Shown one piece after another: positions 44,913 to 57,560 of a stretch of DNA of 64,000 nucleotides. The DNA is from Symbiodinium microadriaticum. Its lineage: Eukaryota; Sar; Dinophyceae; Suessiales; Symbiodiniaceae. The translations under genes and the position numbers were made by a program. The first letter of the stretch is position 1; each line of letters starts with the position of its first letter. The DNA lies in contig LSRX01000068.1 of the NCBI GenBank assembly GCA_001939145.1, forward strand, positions 949,160 to 1,013,159, written 5' to 3'. The notes beneath the pieces were generated by a model. It saw only the letters and a list, made by a program, of their open reading frames with translations. It did not search any database and had not been told where the DNA came from.

Positions 44913-46023
44913 TATCCAACATCTCATGCTCGACCCCACGGATTTCCAAGCAGTTCAACGGCCCACAATGTCCACCAACAGTAGATCGAAACCCTCTACG
45001 CTTGCAGCCTGGGCCTAGACCCCAGAGCCACCCCAACAACAAGAATCACCAGACCCAAGCCCGCCAATAGAACAGCGTTTGGGGGGGAGGGGGGTTATAT
45101 AATATACTGTCACATTAGACTAAGGGGCCCTAAAGAATCGTGTTGCCTGCTACATTACATTACCGACACCCTCAAAGCCAAAGTGCGCCCTTGAACTCAA
45201 AGCCCTCGCCCCAAAAGGACGTAAAAGAGCCCCTCCCGGCGAACCCCGAAAAGACAACCCTAAACCCCAACCCTAAACTCTGAAAGAGCCCCCCAAAAAG
45301 TGAAAATCTCAGAAATTCGGAAGCCTGGTGTCTTTAGGTTATGAACCCTTAAATCAGGGACTAGAAGCCTTAAAGGTTTTTGGATTCCCACCAACCCTCA
45401 GCCCTGTAGACCCTAGGATTTCTCCATGATCCTCGAACCCGAAAGCCGCAATTCCGGGAGCCCCCCCCCCCGAGAGGTCGGGACTCGAGGTCAGCGATGC
45501 GGATGTCGGTCAGAACCTTTTCGGGTCCGGGCTTTGCTACAGCATTCAATTTCGGGTTTAGGGTTTAGGAATTTAGGAATTTAGGGCTTAGGGTTTCGGT
45601 TATCATAATGAAGGAACTCTCTTATAGATTCCTATTATGTCAAACTCCTTCACAAGAGCTCAGCTTTCGTCGGAGGGTCCGTTGGGGTCGAAACGGGCTT
45701 TGGGTTTAGGGTTTCGGGGCTTACGGGTTCACTGTTTTTGGGCTCACAGGTTCTGCGAGGTATACAGGGATAAGGGTTACATAAGGGGTTATACAGGTTG
45801 CAGGCGCAAGGGCTGAAAACGCGGTTCGCACTACGTTTTTTGTTGTTTCAAAGGTCTCCACAACTCCATACTGGTCGTTTAACGCTTTTCTTGTGAGGTT
45901 TATGAGAGTCCTCTGTGTCTTCATGCTTGTTTTTGGATGGATCTTGTCCCGCGCCTGGCTCTTCTTTGCCGCGGCGCTGCGCGCTTTGACCTTGCAGCGC
46001 CTGGGACTGTGGGAGCAGGGTCT

Positions 46024-46312
46024 AAGCCCAAAGGGTCCAAAGTACCTATATAGCAGAATGTAGGGTTTAGGGTTTAGGGTAGCAGAATGTAGGGTTTAGG
46101 GTATAGGGTTTAGGGTCCAAAGTCCCTATATAGTAGAATGTAAGGTTTAGGGTTTAGGGTCCAAAGTGCCTATATAGTAGAATGTAGGGTTTAGGGTTTA
46201 GGGTTTAGGGTCCAAAGTACCTATATAGTAGAATGTAGGGTTTCTATTTTAGGAATGGGTATTATGATTTGGGAAAGTATCCCCCATAACACTACCTAGG
46301 ACCCTTTGGGAA
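46024..46312. mobile_element. Palindrome family 2-like element with tandemly multiplied left arm
   Basis: The left arm GGGTCCAAAGTACCTATATA plus GTAGAATG occurs four times (about 46040, 46110, 46160, 46210), separated by TTTAGGG units. It is followed by one centre and one right arm CTACCTAGGACCCTTTGGG. Confidence 0.7.
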
Positions 46313-47460
46313 GATGAAGAGGGCTTTGGGGCAGACGACCGGGAGGAACACTGGTGTACCCTATAAACCCTATAAACCCTATATACCCTAAAACCCCTAA
46401 AGCCAAACCCTAAACCCTAAAAACCCTAAACCGGTATAATTCTACCGGCTTCCATCGCAGGAAGGATTGGTGCTGGAGGGTTCAGGGCGCAGAAGGCGCC
46501 GCCCGGCAGACTGAAGCCGCGGCTCTCGAAAAAAAGGGCATGGGTCAGATTCAAAGCACGCGGAGGCCTTACTTCGGAGTTATTGTTAGCCCTTAAACTC
46601 TAAACCGCGGTTCATGGTGTAAGCGTAAGTTTACCGGGCATAGTTGATGAAGCTTGGGATCTTAGTGCTTGCAGCTTTTGAGGCTCATGGCCCAGAGTCG
46701 AAAAGTGACAGCAAGAGTAGTGCCTCTTGGTTCCAGCAATTCTCGCCAGGGTTTAACGGTTTTCAGGATGCCTAACATCTCCGTGACACCTTCCAGCCTG
46801 ATACCCTCTGCCCCCCCCAACTCAAGCCAAGAGCCAAAGCCCTAGAAAGACGTCCCAAAACCAAAGACCCCAAACCCAAAAAGCAACACCACGATGGCCT
46901 CAAAGATAGGGTTGGAAAGTCCTAAACCCTCTTAACCCTAAACCCCTACACACCCTTAAACCCAATGCACCCCAAACCCAATAAACCTTAGACCCTAGAC
47001 CCTAAATCCTAAACCCTATAATCCCTAAACCCTAAACCCTAAACCCCAAACCCAATAAACCTCAAATCCTATAAACCCCAAACCGTAAACCCCCCTTCAG
47101 GCCCGAGGATTCGTCCCTATGCGCCCAGGGTATAGGGCTTAGGGTCTGAGCACTCCCGGACCAAAGCCCGAGGCCACGACTGCCTCTCCGGGTCAACTTC
47201 AAGCACCACCTCGGCTTGCAGGAGTCAGGGGACCCAAATCCCTAAAACCTGAATCCTAAAAAAACCCAAAACCCAGAGGCCTAAACCCTCTAAAACCTAA
47301 ACCCCCAATTAACTCTAAGCCCTAAGCCGTTGGCCCAAAACCTCAATCCCCAAATCCAAACCTAATTAAAGCCCTCAGCCCGAAACCCTGAACCCCCACT
47401 CTGAAGCCTAAGCTGCTCAATGCGCGACATTCGCCCTCTACCTGCAGCCTTTCCCTAGCC

Positions 47461-47531
47461 CCCCCGGTACCTACTATGTAGGGCCCTACATACGGGCTCT
47501 AGTACCCTATATAGTAGGTACCTATAGGGGG
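47461..47531. mobile_element. Short palindrome (GTACCTACTATGTAGGG)
   Basis: CCCCCGGTACCTACTATGTA ... CTATATAGTAGGTACCTATAGGGG, 71 bp, almost entirely self-complementary. Confidence 0.65.
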
Positions 47532-47774
47532 TTAGGGTTTGGGAGGACGGAGCCGGGCGTCAAATCTGAAACCCAGGTGCCTGCCTACTAAACTCGCCGC
47601 TAATCCCAAGGCCAAAACCCGGTGAACGCCTAAACCACACTGGAGCTTTAGGGCTTCAGGAGAGTATAGCCAAGCCCAGAAAAAGTGGAACATCTGCCAA
47701 GCCACTATAAGGGCTTAGGGTTTGAATTAACTATGGGACTCGGAAGAATCAGCAGTACTTCTTTCAAGGGTTCA

Positions 47775-47890
47775 GTTCGAGAGGTCCTCGGATGGTTGGT
47801 TTTAAGGGTAGGGATAAGTGCCGTCTGCTTTACCCTAAGGTCATAGGGATAATGATGGTCCAGCTTTCTGGCTTCTGCTTTATGCAAAAA
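47775..47890 (+). repeat. Dispersed repeat pair with 42545-42670
   Basis: Contains TCATAGGGATAATGATGG and CCAGCTTTCTGGCTTCTG, matching the 42.6-kb copy. Confidence 0.5.
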
Positions 47891-48069
47891 AACGGCAACA
47901 AAGAACTCTGCAGAACCGTACTCTACTAATGAAGGCTCAGGCCAAACCTTTAGGTTTAAGGAGGTTCTGCACCTTAGGTACATGTAGAGTTTCACTGAGT
48001 AAGGTTTAAGGTGTCGAGGCCTGCCTCAGGACCACTGAGCGCTGCGGGCGCGGAATGATAGGATTGACG

Positions 48070-48330
48070 TTTGCTTCCGAGCGAGCACTTGTCGCTGCTC
48101 CAGGCCGCAAGAAGTTGGAACCCCCGTCCAAATCTCCTGCAAAGAAGAGTGCTGGTCAAATTCCACAAGGCTCTTGACTCTCACTGCCTACAACGGCTGT
48201 GGACCTTGCGCCAGCTGAGAAATCTCGAAAGGATCCTGGTAGACTGTCGTGGAGTTTCCCCGAAAACGTCGGACACCAACTGCGCTTTTTCATAGTAGCG
48301 CACCACGGACACATCGAGCTTCTGTGCTGA
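48070..48330. other. Protein-like stretch, strand unresolved
   Basis: Plus: a 74-codon frame with LLQRRVLVKFHKALD and LWTLRQLRNLERILVDCRG. Minus: KLDVSVVRYYEKAQLVSDVF in one frame and VKSLVEFDQHSSLQEIW in another. One of these is probably a gene fragment. Confidence 0.35.
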
Positions 48331-48884
48331 AGAAACCAACCCTAAACCCTAAACCCTAAACCGTGGTGGCTAGTAATGGGCTAGTAGAATGGAAGGGAAC
48401 TAGCTCAGAAGCAGGCAGCCCACGTGCTTGGTGCATGTGGCGAAACCCGAATCTTAGGCCCTTAGCCTTATGGATTTATTAGCCTTATGGGTTTAGGGTT
48501 TAGGGTTGTTATGGCGACATGTAGAGCGGCCATAATGGGCTAGAGTAGGGGATAGGCTTCGGGTTTATGTTGGGACTTCGGGTGTAGGAGCCACTGGAAG
48601 AATCTGCTCACAGCCCACTCTCGCGCAGGTAAGCGCTGGCCGAGAAGCCCCATCCACTCCGACGAAGTCCTTCGAAGCAGCTCTTAAAGGTTTATAGGGG
48701 TTTAGGGTTGAGTTTAGGGTTGAGGGTTTAGGGGTCTGGGACTTAGGGGTCTGGGGGTTCAGGGGCTTAGGGCTCCTAAACCCAGAACCCCGAACCCTGT
48801 TCGGTGATGCAGGCATTAATAGACCGTAAGCTCGGACCCGGGAGGAACCTAAGCTTCACACTTCAATTCTGAGGGGTTTGGGTC

Positions 48885-49006
48885 GTAATGCAGGGGCCTT
48901 TATGAGTAGAGTAGGGTTTTTTGGGGCTGATTCTAATTCCAATGCTATGAATATAAGAAGGGACCCTCCTGAGTAATTTTGATAATTATCTAGGCCCCTA
49001 TGTTAC
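48885..49006. mobile_element. Palindromic element family 7 (GTAATGCAGGGGCC)
   Basis: Ends GTAATGCAGGGGCCTTTATG and ATCTAGGCCCCTATGTTAC. Partial relatives share GGGCCTTA.TCATTAGAATAGGGTTTTG at 14896-14960, 25676-25735 and 32535-32643. Confidence 0.6.
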
Positions 49007-49855
49007 ACGATATCTGAAGGACATAAGGTGCTGTAAACCTCTATATCGAAGCTAGACCTAGAAGGTGCGGGCTTTTTATAGGGCAGAGGGGCTAAGGTCT
49101 AGATGCGGTCCAAAGGTTTATGGTTTAGGAGCTGAGGCTTGTATATTATATATCATATAGAATATAGGACTCCTGATTCAGCCTCGAATCCTCGAAACTC
49201 GAACACACGCACGCAGCGTTCGCACCCTATCTCCAAATCCACTGGGGCAAAAACTCACCCAAAGATGAGTCCTAAGCCACATGCAGGCTTCAAGCAACCG
49301 GCTCAGTAGCCTACGAAGCTCCAACCCGAAATCCACGACAACACCCCGAGTACCAGCAATAACACAAAATATATGGCGACTATGAGAAACAAGACTAGAT
49401 CGCCGACCGACATATGCCCTTCTTCCCAACACGCAAATCGATCGAAGCCCCGAAACACTAACACTTCCCTAACTCTAACACCCGAAACGATAAACCCCCT
49501 ACGCCCTAAACTGCGCAAGTCATGAGCCCATTGGGCGCCCATCCGCGCCTTAAAGAACGCGCAGCAATGTGTGTGATGACACCCCTTAGGTTTATACACA
49601 AAACTGAAGAGGGAGTTCCTAAGACGCACCCGGCTAAACCTCCCTATATAGGACCCGATAAGCAGCTATCAACTCCCCTTGCAATACCCGACCAAAAAAA
49701 ACAAACAGAACTTAACCCAGCGATACAAGGACTCCAGTGTCTTGTTTTCATCATTTCAGATCCCTTATGTTAGGCCCCTCACACTAAACTCCTAAATGTC
49801 ACACCTAGCCCTCAACCCTCAAAGCCTGCAGCCCCTGAAAGGCACCCTGTAAAGA

Positions 49856-49969
49856 CTGGGTTCTTGTTAGGGGGTTTAATTTAAGTTCCCAGAATAAAGA
49901 AATCATATAAGTATTTACTATAGATCCCCATTTTTGGTTACTTAAAAAAAACCCTTAACAAGAACCCAG
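49856..49969. mobile_element. Palindromic element family 6 (CTGGGTTCTTGTTAGGG)
   Basis: Ends CTGGGTTCTTGTTAGGG and CCCTTAACAAGAACCCAG (near-perfect 17 bp), 114 bp apart. The arm again runs into a GGG/CCC telomere-like word. Confidence 0.72.
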
Positions 49970-50289
49970 AAGAGCCCTGAAAGGCACCCCGTAAGGAGCC
50001 CCTCGGAGGAAACCCATAAGTCCTTTTAAACCCCTAAACCCTAAACCCAAGACCCTAAACCCCCCTTGGAGGAAGGGGTTTAGGGTTTAGGGTTTAGGGT
50101 TTAGGCTAAACCCCTAAACCCCTAAACCCTAAACCCTCTTCAAGGAACCCTGAGCCCTCTCACGCAGGCCCTGGGTGAGCCTTGTGCTCAGCAGCACGGC
50201 TGGTAATCCGGACCACGAGACCCCGGCAGGGCCAAACTTCACCTCTCTCCACGGCAGAGGTGGGCTTAGTGATCAAAGGTTGAAAGGGG

Positions 50290-53200
50290 TTTCCGGTTTA
50301 GTGTTTAGGGCTTTCGGGGTTTCGGGTTTAGGGCTTTAGGGGTTTCGGGGTTTCGGAATTTCGGGGTTTAGATGCAAGGGTTTAGGATGGCTGTATACGT
50401 CTTTGCATGGGTTTAGGCTCCGAGTCTGAGGCTTCTTCGGCTCGAGGGTTTTGGACCACTTCTTCAGGTTTTCGGGGGGTTCTGCCTGGGTTTAGGGCTT
50501 TAAGGGGGGTTTTAGCTGGGTTTTAGGGCTTTAGGGGGCTCTGGATTTGGGTTTTAGGGGTCTCTGGGTTTAGGGCTTTAAGGGGGCTCTAGCTGGGTTT
50601 AGGGTTTTAGGGGGCTCTGGGTTTAGGGTTTTAGGGGGCCTCTGGGTCACGTGGCTTAGGGTAGAGATGTATTGGGGCGTCGGGAGCTGCAGGTGCGCAT
50701 CCCTCAGAGTCCATGTGCCCAAGTAGCATAGTCAAGGGACTAAAGGAGAGCCCCTTAAAGGGACCCCTAAGGTCATATAGAGGCTTTATGAGACGATATA
50801 AGGGGTATATAAGGGTTATATAGGGTATGAGAATTAGGGGTCCCTTCTAGGGGTCCCTCCTATTGTCCCTTACTTAGTATAGACTTTGGCCGAAAAGAAG
50901 TCCCCATTCAGGAACTTTGGGGCTGGCCGGCTTGTTCCCAAGGAGCTCATGTGCTCGCTCTGGATCGCGCAGTTTGGTTGGGCCTGCTGGTTCTTTGTTG
51001 AGCCCGACAACCTAAAACCAACAACCACACTAAAATCTAAACACGCTCACAAAAATACCCTAAACCCCAACCCCTAAACCCTTAAACAAACGAACTCAAC
51101 CCTAAACTATGCGCTAACCGTTCGAAAAGTGCAAACTAAACCCTAGGCCCCAACAACAACTAAGCGCGGAACTCTCAAACAGCAAATGCTAACGAAACCC
51201 TCAATCCTGAGCCCGAAACCCTAAACCCTAAAACCCCAAACCTTAAAACCCTAAAAACCCTAAAACCCTAAACCCCTGTAAGGAACCCTATAGATCCCTT
51301 AAAGGAACCCTAAAGCCCTAAAACCTCGGTGCACCTTGCGACTCGGCCGTATCCGGCCGAGGTCTCTTCTCGGCCTCGGGTGTTTTGAATGGGCGCTTAG
51401 GGCTTGGGAGTTTAGGGTTTAGGGTTTAGGGGCTTACGGATTTAGGGGCTTAGGGTTTATAGGGTTTAGGGGTTTATGGGGGTTTAGGGCTTGGGAGTTT
51501 GGGCCCTTATAGGGTTTAGGGGTTTATAGGGGTTTAGGGTTTAGGGGTTTAGGGGTTCAGGGCTTTTAGGGCTTTAGGGTTTAGGGTTTATAAGGGTTTA
51601 GGNGGGGGTTTTAGGTACGGTCCAGGAGCGGCAGTGACAATCCCGAGCACCACCGCTGTCTTCTGGATCTGGGACCAGAACCAACAAATACCAACCCGCG
51701 AAGCCTAAACCCTAAACCCTAGACCCTAGTCCTTAATCCCTAAACCCTAAACCACAAAACCTAATCTATAAACCCTAAACCTCTACACCCCTAAAGGCTT
51801 AAAGAGTCCTTAATCCCTAAACCCTAATCCCCAAAACCTAAACCTCTACACCTCTACACCCCTAAAGGTTTAAAGGAGCCGCACACATTTCGGACCCTCG
51901 GACCGAAAAGGCTCCTGCAACTTTGATGAACCAACGGTTTAGGGTCCAGGAGTTTGGGATTAGGGAATTTAGGATTTTAGGGTTTATAGGGTTTAGGATC
52001 TAGGGTTTAGAGAATTTAGGATCCAGAGTTAAGAGGATTTAGGATTTAGGGTTTAGGGAATTCAGGTTTTAGGGTTAAGGGAATTTAGGATTTAGGGTTT
52101 CGGGAATTTAGGATTTAGGGGTTAGGGAACCACTGACAGGGTGTAGGGTTTAGGGTCAGGGTACCAGGGTTTGCAGTGACTAACCCGCACGAAAACACCA
52201 TGAACCTCAGTTCAATGAGGGCTCTAAACCCTGTAACTCTGAACCACCACATCTTAAATCAATACAGTATCTCCCAAAATCCCTAAACCCTAAACATCCC
52301 TAAACTCCAAATCCCCCAACGAAACCCAAAACCACTCGGCCAGCTACTTGTCGTGGTAGATGGGCTTTGTCTTGTGCTTCTCGGGGTCGTAACCTGCGTT
52401 GAGATTACGGTTAGGGCCAGGGCTTACGGCCTCTAGGGCGGGCTCAAAGTTTAGGGTTTAGGGTTCATAAGCGTTTAGGGTTTAGGGTTTATAAGGGTTT
52501 AGGGTTTATAACTTATTAGGGTTCAGGGTTTAGGATTGAGGGCTTGGGGTCTTTATCATTGAGGGAGAAGGGGTCATTCATCAGGTGTCTGCATTCGGGT
52601 TGAGGGCTTAGGGGCTGAACGGAGGTTCGAGGAGTTGTCGCTTTTGCTTTGTCTTTTTTATGGTGCCGGCTTTCGAGATTCTTTCCCTAGGCTTCCAAGG
52701 ACATGAAGTTAGGGCCCTAGACCCCTTAAGGACCCAATAATAAGACCCCTGAAAGCATAGGGTTTTGGCTGATCTTAGCCTTCAGACTCCGACCCTACAC
52801 CCTGAACCCTATCTAATACACCCCCCAACCCCTACTTCCTAAGCCCTAAACTCTAAATCCCTAGTCCCTAAACCCTCATCCTGCATTCCTACTCTAGCAC
52901 ATGCCCGAAATCCAAGTTCTCATTTCCCCAAAATCCTAAAGCCTAAAAGCTTTAACACAGCTTAAACCCTATAAACCCTAAACACTTAAACCCTATAAAC
53001 GCTAAAAACCCTAAAACCCCCCAAAAGCCCCTAAACCCTTAAACCCTCAACCCTATAAACCCTGAAAGCCCTAACGACCCTAAAAAGCCCTAAACCCCAG
53101 CAGTTCCTTGGCTGCAGGCCGCCGCGGCATCGGGGCCCTTCCGCTTCCCCGGGGGCGGCTTCTTCTCTGAGGGCAGCCTCGGATTTCGAGGGCAGGGCTC

Positions 53201-53350
53201 CTTTAAAGGTTTTGGGGGTTTATAGGGGTTTAGGGGGTTTAGGGCTCCTTTAAGGGTTAAGTTAAGGCGTTTTAGGGGTGGTTTCGGGGTGTATAAGGTT
53301 TAGGGCTTTAAGGGTTTAGGGCTTGGGGCTTTATAGGGCTTAGGGCTTTA
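50290..53350. repeat. Alternating telomere-like blocks with GC-rich islands
   Basis: Order: G block 50290-50640, C block 51210-51300, G 51390-51620, C 51695-51870, G 51940-52190, C 52240-52320, G 52440-52550, C 52780-53100, G 53210-53350. Most neighbours are separated by 60-150-bp GC-rich islands. The only island I can read well is the probable terminal exon at 52344-52393. Confidence 0.8.
52344..52393 (-). CDS. Probable terminal exon of an unidentified gene
   Basis: After the acceptor CAACGCAG the frame reads GYDPEKHKTKPIYHDK and stops at TAG (52344-52346). Fourteen of 16 codons end in G or C. The plus strand gives only a hydrophobic shadow. The upstream island at about 52560-52600 reads HLMNDPFSLNDK on the same strand and could be the previous exon, but I cannot fit a splice donor. 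The family is unknown. Confidence 0.45.
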
Positions 53351-53353
53351 AGN

Positions 53354-53478
53354 ATATATATATATATATATATATATATGCATATATATATATATATATG
53401 CATATATATATATAGTATATTTATTTATTTATTTGTGTATATATGTATGTGTGTGTGTATATATATATATACACACAC
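53354..53478. repeat. (TA)n/(TG)n microsatellite after an N
   Basis: Begins directly after the single N at 53353, a probable assembly join. Confidence 0.93.
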
Positions 53479-54974
53479 CGTTGTGCGAAAACCTGAATGC
53501 GAAAGGGTGCTCTGCCGCGACCAAGGGGCCCATGCCACGGAGGAGAGCGAGGCCGAACGCCTCCCGAACAGCGGTGTTAAAGAAACAGAAGGGCCTATTG
53601 TAGGGCTGAGGGTTTAGGGCGTAGGGTTTAGGGTTGGTTTAGGGTTTATGGCTTGGGGTTTAGGGCTTGCTTAGGGTTTAGGGTGCATAGAAAAGGAGGG
53701 AAGTCTATGTGAGCTTGCACAAAGTTACTAGGGGTGGGCCCTCGAGAGCGTTGGATCAAAAATGGTAAATCAGATCCTCTTCGGCCCAACAGGGGCAAAT
53801 ATGAAATGTCGCACAGGCCTAGCTAGGCTAGATGTGCTGATGTCTGGACAACTGATTCTCATTAGGTTGCAGCTCTCCAGCATGATCTGTACGGCTTCTG
53901 GGGCTATTTCGAGCCTGAAGGGCTGAGGTTTGTTGCGGCGGGCTTCTATGGGCTTTCAGTTTGCTTTGCTATCCTTGCTGTTTTGGCCTTGATTGCGATA
54001 GACCCTATATACCTGAAACTCGAAAACTTAAAACCTAAACCCGAAACCCATAACCTTGATTCCCTTTTTGTCGGTGCCTTTCGGGGCTCAGCAGGTCTGC
54101 ATCCTGCGGATGGGGCTTTTTGGAGGCCCTAGAACCCAGGACCTCCAAACGTAAACCCCAAACCCAATGCCCAATTCGAGCCCTGAGCCCCAAAGCCCTA
54201 GCCTAGTATAGAATCACTTGGTATAGTATAGACAAGTTTGGTATAGTACAGAAAATGTGGTTTAGTATAGTATGGCATGGAATAGTTATAGTATACATAC
54301 ACTACCCTATAGTAAAATTCCTGAACTCCAAACCCTAAGCGCTAAGCGCAAGGAAGAGCGACCTCCACGGGGACCCTCTCGTAGGAGTCGCGAGTGACAT
54401 CCTCCGCACCACCTCCCGGAAAACGCGTACGCTCGACGAAAGGCAACAGCCGGTGTGCCGAAAAGGGGACGATGCGACCTCTGGCACCACTACCGGCCAC
54501 CTAAAAGCCACCCACCCTTACACCACATACCTCATCACCACCAACGGTGACAACATCATCGCAACCACAGCCAGCAAGCACACCATCATCACCGTCATCA
54601 ACATGCATGCCAAGATGCAGTTATCAACTTTGCGCTGATCTGAGACGGAGATATGAGTGAAAATACAGACATCAGTGCTGAAAAACTGCTGTGGCTCCGT
54701 GCTTGCAGAGTGGTTCCTGCAAACACAGAGATAATCCAAGTCGCTCGAAAGAACACACACACACAGGCACACGCACACGAGACTACCATGAAACACTGAA
54801 CTCTGAGCTTACCAGCCGTGTGCCTCTATGTTGACGTGTCTAGACTTAGTTTGGATAGTATCTGCTGTATAGAAAGGCAAATGCCTTAGAAAGGGCTTAG
54901 GGTAATCGTTGTCTGTGTACCTATGCCTCCCCACCCAACCCCACAGAATGCCAACGAGGACCCCCTTCGCACTA

Positions 54975-55157
54975 TCTATATCTATATATATATATATACA
55001 CATACACACACACATACACACACATAAACATACACATACACATGCACATGCACATGCACATGCACATGCACATGCACATGCACATGCACAGGCACAGGCA
55101 CATGCACATGCACAGGCACAGGCACATGCACATGCACATGCACATGCATATATATAG

Positions 55158-55204
<47 letters not shown>

Positions 55205-55210
55205 CACATG
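54975..55210. repeat. (ACATGC)n hexanucleotide repeat with (TA)n
   Basis: ACATGC/ACAGGC units from about 55040 to 55150, flanked by TA runs. Confidence 0.93.
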
Positions 55211-56159
55211 TATGTTCTACACCCTAAGGTGAACCCTGCAACCCCTGAACCCTGAACCGTGAAATCTTGAACCAAGAATGCTAAAACCCCAAAACCCGGA
55301 ACCCTCAACCCCAAATCCTAAAACCCCTAAAACTGTAAACCCTGAGCCCCAAATCCTAAATTCCTAAATCCCTAAAACAGGGCCCGATCCGACAAGCCTT
55401 CTCGAGCCTTCTTCGAATTTTCCCGCATGAGGATCGGCGCCACCTGCACAAAGGGTTCTAGTTTGGGTTCTAGCTCAGGGCTTAGTGCTATAGAGGTTGA
55501 GCGGTTCAGGGTTTAGAGGTTGAGCGGTTTGGGGCTTCGAGGTTTAACGGTTTAGGGCTTAGAGGTTCAACGGTTTCGGGCTTTAGGGCTTTGGGGGCTC
55601 AGGGTTCTGCTTGAGAATGCAGAGGATTTGATGCGTAGTTGCGCTTGAGTCCCTCGAGTTTTGTATGTAACAGGTTGCAACAGTATCGTACTGTGGGATC
55701 TAAACATGTTGAAATTAGCGTAAGAACTACCGGCCGTCAGTCGCAGAGAACCTAGGCAGATGCTTTAGCCTGCATGTTTCAGGTTCGGTGCTAGTTTGCA
55801 GGAGGGTGTCTTTTGTTAATGAGACATGTTGCGTTATCGAAAGTCCTGCAAATTCACGTAGTTTACGGAATATGTAGGGTATTGCATGGTTTTGACCATA
55901 CCGTAAACCCTGCACCTTACTCGAACCCTCAACCCTGAGCACTAACCACCCTTAAATCCAGAACCTTAACACCATTGCAGAACCTGTATGAAGACCCCCC
56001 CCCAAAAAAAAAAACATTATGTCCTGAATTCGCATGCTCAAGAACCAAAAAACCCTTCGTCCTATTAGAGCGGCTTCGGAATTCGACGTTCAACTCTTGT
56101 CCATACTGAACTGTTGAACGCTGAGGTTTAAACCCTCGAAGCACTCTCCAGCCTATCTG

Positions 56160-56215
56160 GCCCCAAAAAGCATGAAGAATAGTGGCCTTTCATAGGTGTT
56201 GGGCCATGATTTTGG
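56160..56215 (+). repeat. Third short copy of the MORN-insert target region
   Basis: The run 'gaagaatagtggcctttcat' followed by 'aggtgttgggccatg' matches copy A at about 20042-20085 and is uninterrupted. It gives a second empty site for the insertion in copy B. Confidence 0.5.
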
Positions 56216-56799
56216 CTTTTGTGGGAGGGAAGAGGTAGCACTTTACGGTAATTTCCGATTATGCTCACCCTAAACCCCAAATCCATCTAAACCCTGAACC
56301 CTAAATCCATCTAAATCCTGAACCCTGAACCCTAAACCCCAAATCCATCTAAACCCTAAACCCTAAACCGAGAATTAAGGCTCGACATGGCTCGAAGGCC
56401 TCACGGACGGACTCACCTTCGCCATGTACGGCCTCCTTCAGTTCACAGGCTCGGTGGCAAAGGGTCAAAGCCTTGCAAACTAAGCAGGGTTTAGGGTTTA
56501 GGGTTTAGGGATTAGGGATTAGAGATTTAAAGGCCTTAGGGATTATGGCCCTAAACTGGGCCTTGAATGGTCATTGTCTGCACAAGGGTTTCAGTCAAAC
56601 ACGCATCCGAGCTGGATTAATTACCTGGTTTCGCGAAGGCCTTCTGCTGCCCGGCCAACGACCACAACAGAAACCAATAAACTTGCATGTCAATGTACCA
56701 GTAAGAGGAGTACCAGTACTAATAAGAGGAGTACCAGTACCATTAAGGACAACCTTACTCTATCCATCCTTTGGGGCTTCTGCTTTAGGGTAAAGCGCC

Positions 56800-57560
56800 A
56801 CCCTAAACCCAAACCCGGAAACCCCACACCGCAAACCCAAACCCTGTAAACCCTACACCCCAATGCCCTAAACACCAAACACTAAAGCGCAAGCCCAACA
56901 ACGCAAACCCAAACCCTACATACCCTAAACCGCCCAAACCCTCAACACCCAACTCTGAACCCTAAACACCTAAAGCAAAACCCTAAACCCTAAACGCCAA
57001 AAGCCTAAACCCCGAACCCCGGACCGTAAACCCCAAAGCACATACCCTCATCCTCAAACCCTCCAGCCCTAAACACCTAAACCCCAAACTTAAACGCTCA
57101 AACCCCAAACACCCATACCCCAATCCCTAAACACCCAAACCCCAAACCTCAATCCCTAAAGCCCCACACCCCAAAACCGGGCAAACAAAGCACCGGGGCT
57201 GGTCCTTCAGGAGTTCCCGCATGGCTTCGGCATCCTCGGATCGCCCGGGGGTTTTTAGTTTAGGGTTTAGGGTCTAGGGTTTATAGGGCTTAGAGCTTTG
57301 GGCTTAGGGTTTAGGGCTTTAGGGCTTAGGGTTTATAGGGCTTGGGGTTTGGGGCTTAGGGTTTGTAGAGCGTAGGGTTTAGGGTTTAGGGCTTAGGGGG
57401 AAGATTTAGAACATGGCGCCATGGTATAGTGGGATTTAGACGGGTTTAGGGTTTATGGTGTTCTTGGTTTAGGGTTTGGTTTAATTTAAAGGGTCCGGGG
57501 TTTAGCAGTGTAGGGTTTAGGTGTTTGGAGTTTCGGGGTTCGGGGTTTCGGGCTTAGGGG
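56800..57560. repeat. C-strand block then G-strand block
   Basis: 56800-57180 is CCCTAAACCCCAAACAC-like and 57250-57560 is TTTAGGG-like, with a GC-rich island between. No gene is recognised. Confidence 0.75.

Larger units (their letters stand above)
37390..50280. other. Gene-poor region dominated by telomere-like words
   Basis: CCCTAAA/TTTAGGG blocks at 37880-38160, 38920-39260, 40440-40620, 43430-43540, 46020-46240, 46900-47100 and 48690-48760, with islands and the elements listed separately. 45950-46010 and 44480-44640 are GC-rich but show no recognisable protein. Confidence 0.55.
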
